Assembly (NCBI RefSeq): GCF_036417845.1
Contig: NC_090002.1
Coordinates: forward strand, 1,674,001 to 1,738,000
Direction of reading: 5' to 3'
Source: Apteryx mantelli
Taxonomy: Eukaryota > Chordata > Aves > Apterygiformes > Apterygidae
DNA: 64,000 nt
The translations under genes and the position numbers were made by a program. The notes under the pieces are model-generated. The model had not been told where the DNA came from. It did not search any database and saw only the letters and a program-made list of their open reading frames with translations. Every line of letters starts with the position of its first letter. Position 1 is the first letter of the stretch. This document shows positions 12,275-23,200 of the stretch, piece after piece.

Positions 12275-15200
12275 TCAGCACTCGCCTGGCTCGCTCTTGC
12301 CCGTCAGAGGCTTTACGCGCGTGGCTCTCCGCCGGGCCCCTCTCTGGGAAGGGGGCTTTGGAGCTGATGGAGGGACGGGCTGCCTGCAGTACTGCTGGCC
12401 CGTGGAGGGGAAGGTGTCTCGCGTGCTCCCGGGCCTCGCTTGAGGTTGGCTTTCCAGCACTGGAGCACAAGGTCTTGATGTGGGTGCCGAGGGGTGATCG
12501 AGGGGCTTCTGCACGCCTTCTGGTGTGCTCTGAGCATCTTGCTCGGAGCTTTGCAGGACAGGTGGGAGGAGATTAGGTGACAGTTCCTCTTGAGATTCTT
12601 CAGATTCTGCTTCGTCCTCTGAAGGCATGACCATTCCGGGGATGGTGATAGGTGGGAGCTTCATGCCTGCTGGACGCTTGTGTAATTTTTTAGCAGGGAT
12701 TTTCTTTTCTTCCGGCCTTAGGAAGCCCTGGCCCAGAGAGCTCTCCTTCCCACCTCTTGGTCTGGGCTCTTTTGCGACCCGCCTTCCACAGTTCCCTCCT
12801 GAAGCCGCTGTGCTCAGAGGGCGACCACACTGCTCTACTAGCTGCTCCACTAGCTCACTCTCCTCGGTGCTTTCTTCTGAAGTGTCCTCAAAGCATCTTG
12901 CCTTGGCATGCATTTCCTTTTCTAACAACTTCTTCTCCTTCTTCAGGGTGTCAAGAGCATCACGGACAATCATTTCCGCATACGCTTTTAATTCTGCATG
13001 GAGGTGCTGAACGTTGGAAATGGCATTTTGGATGCCACGCCTTGCAAGTGTGCTACTCTCTTGCAACACAGCAGCAACATTTTGCAAAGGTTGCAGCAGG
13101 GGCAACCTTGTGGCGTCTGGTGTCCGATGTCCAGAGGCACTAGCTGATCCTTGCCCTTCTTTTGTGAGCTGGGTGGAGACAGGTGTCTGGGGTGGCTGCG
13201 GTTCTCTCTTGGAAATAGCCTCAAGGGGCAGCTTCAGGATGTCAGAAAATTTGCACTGGAAGTGCCGTTCAAATTGGGAAGCTACGAAGGATTGCAAGGT
13301 GGCTGCAACACGCTCAACAGCATCTGTGGCGATTTGGTCCCGAGAAGGCAGAGAAGATGCTCCGTCACAGCCTGCCACCTCAGCTTGCCTCGCTCTGCTT
13401 TCTCCCCATTTGCCAGCTCGCGTGGCTCCTCCGGCAACGCGCTGCTGCCTCCGCCTGGCCGACAGCCTGGCCTCAGAGGCGTCTGACGGGCTGCCTACCA
13501 AACGCTTCCCCAAGCGATCCAAAAGGGTTGCTGCAATCGCTCTAGCCACCTGTGCAATTTCCTGCTGGAGATCTGCAGGTGACGTCTCCGAAGGCTCTGC
13601 CCTTCTCGCGCTAGCAAATAACCTTCCACTGATTGCCAGGGGAGCCCTCCTTAGGACGTGCACTGACGGACGCAGCTCTTTCACCCTCTCCAGCACTTCC
13701 TCGAGCACGCTCTCAGCCAGCTCTTCCAGCTCCTGGGCTTCTGTCAGCGAAGTCCATGCCAGCGTGGTGCGGACTTGGTGATGCACTTCTTTCGTTACAG
13801 GCTTCTGTAAGAGAAACCAGCAGGAAGTGATGAGTGACTGGTGAAGAAAAGGGTAGAGGAGGGGGAGGAGGTTAGGTTGTTGGACTGGACTCTGCGCTCT
13901 TCTGCCATGGCTGCTGCCTGCTCTCATGACGCCTCCGCCTCTTCTCGGAGGCTCGCTTGCACCTTTTCCAGTGCTGATGGAAAGAAGGTGAGTTTTGAGA
14001 CCAAGAGAAAAAAAATAAGTCCTTCTTCCTGCAGCACCCAGCTGCTGTCATGCTTTGCCTGTCAGGCTGTGCCACAGGATGGAGCCGGGCAGCATTTAAC
14101 ATGCCCCGCTAATGAGAATCGGGCAACAGCAGGCTCTTCTCTAAGCTAACCTCTGAGCTCCTGCAGGAGGAAACCAACCCGCCAATGGCTAAGCGCTGCC
14201 ACTACTGGCCTCAGGGACGCTGCATGCTTGGCTGCTCGCCACACGAGAAACCAGCAAGAGGGACCGTGGGGACACGTGGTGCAGCTAAGGGATTTGTGCT
14301 GAGTGGCGGAGTCTGAGAGCACAAGAGCCCACTGAGAGTGCCAGGCGCACCTGCTCCTGCTCAGCCGGCTGGGGGAGGCGTGCGTCTTCTTCAGGAGCCT
14401 CAGGCTTCTCCATGCTCTCCGCAATCCTGGCGAGATACCTTGGAAGAGACATACAGATGGCTGAAAGAGAGCGCCTGGAGCTGTCTTGCCCAGACCGTTC
14501 CCTGCTCAGCCCCTGCCCTCCTCCTGCTCTGGGCTTCCTGGCTCCAGTGCCCCAAAGAGCTTCCAGCTGCCTTTGCCAGCCTCCAGGCGCTGCTTGCACC
14601 ACTCTAGGCACAACCAGCCTCTGCTCACGCAGCAACTGGGCACTTTCCTGGAACACAAGGCCCCAGGCAGCACCTCGCCGAAGGGCCACGGGCCCGCTCC
14701 GAGCACAGGCCTTCCTTGTGCTGCCTCTTACCTGGCCCTCACGTCCTGCTCTGCAGCTCTCAGGCTCTCTCGTTGCTCCCACAGCAGCCGCTCTCGCAGG
14801 CGAGAAATGTCCATGCCTTGCGGCAGTTCGGGGGCATTCTTTAATTTTGCCGGTTGTTCTCGAAGCATTTGCTGAAAGTTGACAGCAGGCTTTAGCTCCC
14901 CTTTGCCACAACATGCTCTCACGCGCCTGCGTGTGCAGGCTTCACGCTGGCCCAGAGCAGCGCTCTGCTTCAGCCGCGCACCCAGGGCAGGAGAGAAGGA
15001 CTTCCCTCGGCACTGCCGGCAGGCGCTGGGGGATGACTTTCCTGCCCGCCCCCAGCCCCAGCCCTGTGAACCCTGAGCTTTACGTACTTGTTCTCGACGG
15101 TACATTTTGTCAGCCTCTATCCTGAGCGTGGTCAGGTACTGCCTGTACTCGTTGAACTCCCGCAGGGTGCAAACGACCTATGGCGAGATGAGGGGGAGAA

Positions 15201-16877
15201 AGCAGCCACCACTTGTCACGCTCACTCCGCAGCCTGCCTTGCCCCAAAGAGCGCTAAGGCAGCGGGAGCTGCTCCCCTGCACAGCCTGCCCTGCCCAGCG
15301 GCTGGCGGCTTTGCTCCCAGCCAGCCAGCCAGCCAGCGGCGAGCAGCGCCCCTCGCTCCGCCGCCAGCCCACACGCCCGCTGCTCCGTCGGCGCCAAGGC
15401 AGCGTGGCACAGCCTTGGAAGAGCAGGAGTGGGAATTCCCGGAGCGGGCTCTGGGCTCCTTCTGCCCCCAGGGAAATCAGCCCAGCAGCCCTGCGCCCTC
15501 CACCCGCAAGAAGCGGCTGCAGCAAGCGCTCTGGCAACCTGCCGCTGCCCCTCCGATGGAAACTGCTCTTCTCACCCTGATGTCCAACCTACTTTGCCGT
15601 CGCTGGTGATGTAACCTCCTCTCCTTAGTCGCCGGAGGTTGCCTTTGCGGTGGTAGTAGGCTCGCAAATGTGGGTCGTGCAGACTGTTGTACTCGGAGCT
15701 CAGGGAGCGGCAGTATGGATCTCCCAGACTGAAATAACCGGATGGCTGGTGAAGCTGCAGAAAGTATCGTCCGCAGCATGAGCAGGGTAGCAGAGATCAG
15801 GAAAGAGAGAAAGAGACTTCCGAGCTTTGTCAGCCCATAGGGTAGTGCTTTCAAGCCTCCGAGGTTGAGGGTATTGCCTGCAGAGCCTGGATTCACATCT
15901 CGGGCCCTGCCAGAAGGAGCCCTTCCCCCAGCACCTGGACGCCTTGCTGCCTACTGCACGCAGGGCATGAGCGGCACGCTTGCACGGCGCCACAAGGCAG
16001 GCTGGCGTTGGCTCTGGCAAGCTCGTGCACGGGCAGAGAGCAGCGGTGGGAGACGCTCTGCCGACCTGTGGCCGGTATCGGGCCCTGCTCTTTGCAACTC
16101 CTGTCTTCTGTCAGCGGCACAGAGCCCGGAGCTTGCTTTGCCCGCTGAGGCCTGCCTCATTTAAGGACTGCAGCTCCCACTCTACAGCACGTCACCACGC
16201 TGATTTCTCTGAAAGGCTCTTTCTTTTGCAGGCTGCTCAATGGGTCTGGGCAAGGAGATAATGCAAAAGGAGGGACTTTTCCTCCCCCGTTGCCCTGCTT
16301 TTACCTTTTCCCCCAGCTCGGTCCGGTAGAAGACAGCGTTGGAGCCAGGCAGCAACGGGAGTTGGACCCCAAGCGGGATATCCGGCAGCTCAGGACATCC
16401 TACTCGGAGTTGCTGTCTTCTGCGCCCGAGCTAAAAAGACAGAGACGCTCATGGGCATTCGGGCCACCATCTCAAGAGGCTTCTTGCCCAGCACGTACCA
16501 GAAATGCTCTTTAAAGAGCCCAAGGAGAGTGCAAAGAGTGGCCTATTCCACAGCAGCTCTCTGCTTCGTCTCCTCCTTCCCTGCAGCTCCAAAGCCTGTA
16601 GACCAAAGCCCTTGCGTCCTTGCACGCCACCCCTGCCGTCTGCCGAGCTGGAATCCAGCATGGGCAGAGAGACAGGACCCCCGGAGAGCCTCCACTGCCC
16701 TCTGTCTATCGCTGCCACTTCCCTCCGCACTGCCGCATGCCCCAGAGCAGCCCTGCGTGGTCGCCGGCTCCCAAGCTGAGCCCTCTGCATCCGTCCAGCA
16801 CGCACCTTGCCCCTCTTCTCCTCTGCACTCAGCAGTCCGTCTAGGTCTCGGAGGCCAGCAGCGAGATAATGCTCCAT
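12275..16877 (-). CDS. FSIP2-like: FSIP2-like gene, copy B, complete coding region
   Basis: This is the complete copy. Exons are 16877-16806 (residues 1-24), 16430-16305 (25-66), 15754-15593 (67-120), 15177-15088 (121-150), 14871-14732 (151-196 plus two bases), 14438-14351 (completes 197, then 198-226) and 13804-12275 (227-735, stop). Junctions are phase 0 except exon 5/6, where AG joins G in frame. Acceptors have pyrimidine tracts, for example before exons 2 and 3. FSIP2 hallmarks are PGSNAVFYR in exon 2, SLHDPHLRAYY in exon 3 and FNEYRQYLTTLR in exon 4. The large last exon has repeated amphipathic helices (EELAESVLEEVLERVKEL), a coiled-coil stretch (DTLKKEKKLLEKEMHAK), an acidic Ser/Glu run, and a Pro-rich basic tail. 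Mammalian FSIP2 is nearly ten times longer, so this is a compact paralogue. Expression in testis is expected from the family but not shown here. Confidence 0.78.
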
Positions 16878-17312
16878 GGCTCCTATCAAGAGCCCTTCTG
16901 CAGCTGCGACCCTCGCTGGCACCTCTCGCTCCAGCGGCACGCAGCTCTGCTCGCCGCAGCCGGTCTCCCAGCGCTTGGCACTACCAGCACAACTGCGCAC
17001 GGTTGCGTCGCCGCTTTCCCACGCCACCGCCCCGCTGCTGCGAGTCCACCGCGGGGCCGGCCTGCAGCCCTGGCCTGCCCTTGGCTTGCAGGAGAGTTCA
17101 AGAGCAAGGCCGAGCCAGCCCTTGACTAGCCTATGCCAGGCCTTCCCCGGGCATGGACATGTGTGCCCAGGGCTTGGCCTTTCCCAAGCACCAGCCAGAG
17201 CACCCAAGCCAGTAAATGGGTGCTCAGAGACACGCGCAGGCAGCGCTGCCGACCAGGACGCTGCTCTGGCTCACTCCGTGCTGCCCCACACCTCGCCCTC
17301 CCCGAAGACCCC
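12397..17312. repeat. Segmental duplication, right copy (partner 1-4916)
   Basis: This is the right-hand partner of the 12,396-bp-spaced duplication and contains FSIP2-like copy B. The duplication probably extends left of 12397, but the matching part of the other copy lies outside the window. The right boundary is sharp at about 17312. Confidence 0.93.
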
Positions 17313-17439
17313 TCTTCCCGGGGGGGCGCCAAACGCACAAGGAAGGGTCCCGAACTTCCCTGAATAACACCCAAATCTGGAGCGGAGCTCAGTCAAAGCT
17401 GCTGGGAACTCTTCCTGCTCAGTTAGGGGAAGGACACCC

Positions 17440-18580
17440 GCCTTCCTAGAAGAGCAGGCTAAACTAGAGGCCTGTCAGGCGGGGATGGTGCTGGCGACCT
17501 TAGGCCTCCAAGCTCATGGCCCGGAGTGTCTCTAGGGACACAAGCTTTCCCTGCTCCAGAGCAGCGGTGCTGCTCTTTAGCTCAGGAAGGTCTCTCTGAG
17601 CAGGGCTGGCCTTTCTCCTTTGAGCAGGGAGAGGCCGTGCTGCTGTCTGTCAGCGGTCATAGCCTGCTCCAAGTGTGCTGGGACCCCCAATGAGCAGGGC
17701 AGGCTCACAGGTCGCAAAACCTGTGAACGGTGTGAGAAAGACGCTGCCTTTGCTGCAGTGCCCAAAGGGGCGCGAGGTGCTGGTGCAGGGGAAGCTCTGG
17801 CAAAGGGGCAGTGTGTGCGTGCCGCTCCCCATGTGGCAGCACCGCTGCCCCGACACCCTCTCTCTGGGGCAACAGCAGCCCACTGCAGCCTGGCACTTCC
17901 CAGCCATGGCTACACCCCCTCTCAAGACCGACTCCTCCAGCTCCAAGCGCATCCCCTGCTGACAGCTGCTGGACGAGTCCCGTTTGCCCAGCAAGCTGCC
18001 CCATGTGCCAGGCTGGCTAAAAGGGTCACTTGCTAACGGAGATGAATTGCCACCCTTAGGGTAAGGATGGTAAAGCCAAGGAGAGACAGAGAGAGAGACT
18101 TCCCCGGTGCCGTAGGGCATCTCCCTCCCTCCCTCCGAGGAAAACAGACCCAAACCAAGCAGCGCAATCCCCCTGCCCACCAAACTCCTTGGGGCGAGTG
18201 GAGTATTTTCCTCCTCCGAAAACTTGCCAGGTACCTGCCTTGCGTAGAGGACGGCTCCACTGAAACTGAGTGCCAGCAAGCTTTCCGGCTGTGTTTCTGA
18301 AGTACAGCTACTTCCTCAGTGTTCAAACGCCCGTGTAAAGCTGAGCTTGTCCTTGCTGGGGTGGCCCAGGCCTGTGAAGCTGTTTCCTTGGTGTGACGGG
18401 ACAGCGGCAGCCGTAGGTAGGCCGTGGGGTTTTGTGGCTGTGCTGCTGTGGCAAAGGAGAAATCTCGTGCTGGCCAGGTGGCAGCGTGGAGAGGAGGTCT
18501 CGGGGAGAAGCGAGGAGCCCCCTTTGCACGCAAGACAGAGCTTATCCAGTGTTTTCTAAGCTTGCTTTGTACCAAAGACC
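17440..18580 (-). pseudogene. Decayed FSIP2-like fragment (exon 2-3 region)
   Basis: On the minus strand, ~18290-18210 encodes LSFSGAVLYARQVPGK, which matches the exon 2 motif LLPGSNAVFYRTELGEK in spacing and several residues. Bases ~18050-18140 resemble the intron at ~15775-15870 (a GAGAGA...GACTTCC block followed by a C-rich CTCCGAGG). The order matches copy B. No intact exon set is seen and splice sites are degraded. I judge it an old paralogue remnant upstream of copy B. Confidence 0.45.
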
Positions 18581-18868
18581 TACATCTGCCTCAGTGGTCC
18601 AGGGGGGATTGCTGCCGTTTGTAATTGCTTGGACTGGACGGGCCCGTCCAGACGGGTGCTGTGAACGTGGGTCTTTAGCCCGTCCTGCTACCAGATGATA
18701 TTACCAAAGGGACCGAAGAAAGAGAGGCTGTTGAATTCTCTTCTTGTTTTGCTATGGATGAAATTTTCTTACCCGGAGACTTGACAACTGACTGTGCAGC
18801 ATCTTATGATCGGTTTCTTTATTTCTCGGCGATGATTAAGAACATGGCTCTTTGCTTCCACCCCACAG

Positions 18869-20200
18869 CCGAATGCTTGCCTTGCAGTCAGGCAAAGCTA
18901 TGCAGTCGGCAGTTGCCACTATGCAACAGTTTTACAGGATCCCAGGAACAGGAGTTTTGGTTCGACAGCTGTTGAGCAAGATGCAGGTAGGTTCTTTTTG
19001 TCTTTTCCTTTCTAAATACCTTCTAGTATTACCTAGGTTTTTATTCCTGGTGGCAGAAATCCTCAGAAGTGCTGAACGTGACTAAATCAGCCAGTCTTAG
19101 AAGTCTTGAAGGCTGTGAAAAGGTGTCCCTAACCAAAACACATGGGAAAATACAGCTTCATCTTGTTGCCAAGAGTACTGTTTGCAAGTGTTATGATAAG
19201 TTCTTCCCTCCTAGTACACATGAAGCATGAATCAAGGGCTGTGTTGATTCCCATCTCTCTCTGGATTTAGGTGACATTCCCATGGGGGGAAGACTCATGG
19301 GTGCCATGCATTTTTTGTGCCCTTATCTGCACAGGGATTCTAACATCAAACACACCTGTGATTTGCCAAGGCTTCGGGGAAGTGCATTAAAACTGGTGCA
19401 ATTACTCAAATCAGTAGTGCCGTGTCCTGCTGTTTCCTGAACCTAAAAGTGGCTGAGTCTGTATAATCATCACTCTTATATAAAAACAACCAGACTTAAG
19501 CACAACACAACCTTGGAACAAGCCAAGGCTTCCAACAAGCAACAGGGATGAATAACCAGTATTTTGCACAGCGGATCCTATGACAGAACTGGTGCACCCT
19601 ACTCCCTCAGCTGTACAGCTGTGCCAGCGGGTTCTGCAGGAGCTGTCACATAGGAGAAAAGGCTGGTCAGCTCTGCTGTTCTCTGAGGAAGACTTTTTAA
19701 GATGTAAAGCCAGGGCTTTGAATTAAAGGATGAAATTATTACAGATGGTAACTTCTGAAGAGAAGCAGTCCTCACCGGGCAGTTGCAGCTGATTATATAC
19801 AAATAGTTTTTGTAGATTTTTTCCTTTTTTTTTTGTTTTTTTATTTTTTAATGTTCAGGAGCTGGCTACAGAGTGGGCTTTTCCCAGTAGTGATACTTCA
19901 TGAACAGTCACAAGTCAGTACAATTTTGCAATATAAAAGCCTGTGAAGACACTGGAATACAGCTGAGTACATTTCTTCAGGTTCTGCTTTTTGCTTTCTA
20001 GCAAGAAATATTTTGGTATTTATTTAGTAAAGTCATTTCATCTTAAAATTTGCAGAATGAATGCATCTCTCTTGGCCAGTCAGAACAGCTTGTTTCAAAA
20101 TTCCTTATAACTTTATTTGAACAGGAGAGAGAAGATCATATTCTAAAAGAAGCATTTTTCTCAACTCAGACCAAGTTTAAGTTTTTGGTTACTGCATTAT
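18869..20200 (+). CDS. Two unrecognised exon-like segments
   Basis: Segment 1 (18869-18986) is preceded by CCACCCCACAG and followed by GTAGGT, and reads RMLALQSGKAMQSAVATMQQ and onward to LLSKMQ. Segment 2 begins at 20056 after TTTGCAG and continues in the same phase with NECISLGQSEQLVSKF, open to a stop codon ending at 20241; its 3' splice position is unclear. The first segment has excellent splice sites and a protein-like composition, so it may be a genuine internal exon of a gene or a retained pseudogene. I could not name a family. Confidence 0.3.
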
Positions 20201-20259
20201 TTTCCCCTTGTTTTGGAAACTGCCAGTCCCAAACCCCATAATACACATGGCCATAGCAA

Positions 20260-23200
20260 TAGCAAAACACTGCTATTGCATACACCATGCAAACCAGCAG
20301 CAACAACTTTCCCTTGGACTTCCATTTTAAAATGGGTGCAGCTGACATGAGAAACATGCCCATGAGAACAAAATGTTGGAAATACTTATATTCCAATATG
20401 AAAAAGAAAATGACAAAATTCCAACTAAATTTTACTTTTGCCCAGCCACATTTAGTCAGGAAATGAACAAAAAAAAGTCAACATGTGAGTTAATATAAGT
20501 TCTGGAATTCTTAGTAACTTGATCTTGTCTCTGCAGACAAGCATGTACACATCTTTCCACTGAGCTGACTCCTTTTGACACAAGAATCCATTCCACATTA
20601 AGTCAATCCAAAAAAAAAAGTTTTTTCTTGGAATTTGCTATGTCTGCTCAGATTTTTTTGCATAGATACTTTGGTGAATGAGATTCCTCAGAGAAAATAG
20701 GAACAGCTAGCTCAACTGCAGGGGAATGAAACCAAGCTCTTGGGCCCTCTGTCCTTCCTTACGTTGTTTACTCTAGAGTTTGCTGCATTCTCTTTTGAGC
20801 CAAGTTCTTTACAGCAGTATTGACAATGGGAAGTTATGAAAACCTGAGCCAAGATCTGCAACCATCAGGTTTTCTGGAAGGAGTTCTCCATTTTATTTCA
20901 TTCTGCAACTTTTAAACCTGAGATGTGTGCCAAATCTTCTTACACAGTTGAGAATCTCCAGGTGTGACCATAAATTCAAGCCAGAATAAGGAAATCCTGA
21001 GACTAATAATATAAAAGCTTGTTTAGCTTCACACTGGATCTTAAAGAAAGTAAATGAAGAAAAAGGGAAATCTGCGTTGAAACTTTCCTTTAAGGACTGT
21101 TACTTAATCTTGTTTCTGAGTTAAAACGCAAATGAAAAGAAATAAGACTTTGGTTCTTCTGCCCAGAGTGGGTAAACCAGCGGACAGAAGAAAAGGGAAA
21201 CTAATTCAGTGGGAGCAAAATAAGCCTCTAGTCTGCTCCAAAATCACTTTTGTGCTGATATAGTTGTGTAGAGAATTTTTTGTAATTTATCAGCCAGTGC
21301 AGCCTTTGGAGGAGGCACAACTCCTCCCCTGTATAGGAACTTATCCCAGTAGGGTACAAGGAATGCACACATGAGGAAGTTAGCACAGGTAACTGATGTG
21401 AATTTGAGCATCTCAGCTCCTGGCTGTTTTATTTCAGTCAACAGACTCCATGTTCACGCACTGAATACTCCACGCAAGCCTGTTTGCCTGCTTATGCTGT
21501 CACTGCATTTTTGTCCAAGAACATCTCCATCTGTAGCTATTGTAGCTGTGTGCATTACCCTGTATGCTTTCTCCTGTGTTCCTCAAGGAAGGTTGTACTG
21601 CTTGAATTATTCTACTGTACAAAAAGCCCAAGAGACCCTCAGTTCCTTAATCCAGCATGGTGCTGAGCCATCCCTGGAGGTTGCTAACACCCTGAACTCC
21701 TTAGTCTTCAAGGGAGCTCAGAAATACTCAGGACCATCTAGGATGTGATCTTCCCTGCTTTACACCCACTCCTCCAGTGGCTAGACTATTACAAAGCATG
21801 AAGTCCCCACGGTTCTGCAGCTGATGCTCATTCACCCTTCTGGGCTCATGGTTCAGCTCCACAATGAGGATGAGGGGATCCAAACCAGGGCATATCAGCA
21901 GGGGATGAACAGACACTGCATCACAGACTGCATCCCCTCATCTGCTGAGGATCAGCAAGAAGGGATGGGAAGTGAGACATATGCAACAGTAGATATTACA
22001 GGCAGAACCATTTTGAAGGTTTAAAATTGCTTTTCTCTCTATTAAAAAAAAAAAAAAGGCAGTGCTTCCAATCAGTTTCTTGCAGGGTAAACACTGCACT
22101 CTAATTTGTTTGGTAAACCTTGTATTTTCAGCCATAATTACCCCATCAAGGCACCTAAATGAAGATGACATTTGAAGTGACCTTCAGCTTACAGCTGCAA
22201 TAACCATCCCACAGGAGAGGTGGGGAGGGAAGGCAGCACTTGGTTCCCAAGGTGAGAGGTGCCTGTGAACATGCCAGCCAGATATTCCTCCAAAAATCAG
22301 CCCAGTTGAGACAGAGAATCATGTTTCAGTGGGGACAGCATGCCCAAGACTAAGCTCTTTGGTGTCTCTGCTAGAGGAAAGACCACTGTAAGGTAAAGGC
22401 AGTTTGTTGTTTCCTCAAAAACAGATAGCTCAGGACATTTTTCCTTCTAGGGAATAACAGCTCCTGCAGAACTGAGGTAGGTGAGCATACTGTTTCTTAG
22501 GATGGTCTATGTGAGAGGGGGGTTACACACACTGCACATCTCCTGGAATCCCTCCTCCAGAGGAGTATATTTTTCTTCAACATTTACTTGGCAATGGGGA
22601 GAGATATTCCTTTGCCTTGCACTGAAACACCCAGTGAAACAACTCAGTGGGTTACATGCACCCACTACCCTTACACAAGCAAAATCCTCAGTTTACCCTC
22701 CTCTCACAGCACTTTACATCTGTCCCCCAGCTCCTGCAGCCTTTGTGGGGGATCCCCAGCTATACTCTAACATTCCCTCTTTCTACCCCAGGTCACCAGA
22801 GGCTGTTCCCTGCTCAAGTCCCAGACTTCACAAGTGCATCACAAACCCTGTCTCCCCACTTACTTACCTTTTCCCACACTGGCTTGACTCTTTCCCCAGC
22901 ACCTGCATCTCTTCCTCCTCCCCTGCACCTCCTATCTCCAACACCCTGCCCTCTGGTTTCTCTCCCCTCTATCCTTCAGCTCCTTCCCTTCTATCCTTCT
23001 CCTCCTTGGCCAAATCCCACCCAGACTGAACCCCTCTCTGAACAGTACTCTCCTGCTTTTCTCCCATTTCTCTGCTCTGGTCTCTTCAAACACTCCTCCC
23101 TGACACACTAATTCTCTCCATTAATCCCAGTCCCATTTGCAAGCTGCCATAGGGGCCCTTTACAGAGATATCTTGAGCTGAAGATCTGCCAGACCTTAGG

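Noticed and set aside
20166..20460. Minus-strand frame rich in hydrophobic residues, resembling a two- or three-pass membrane protein
   Set aside because: It lacks an ATG in the hydrophobic part, has no clear splice sites and overlaps the plus-strand exon-like segment. AT-rich DNA often gives Phe/Leu/Ile-rich frames. I could not match a family.
22481..23111. Overlapping Pro/Ser-rich plus-strand frames
   Set aside because: They come from a C/T-rich stretch; no motif, start context or splice evidence.
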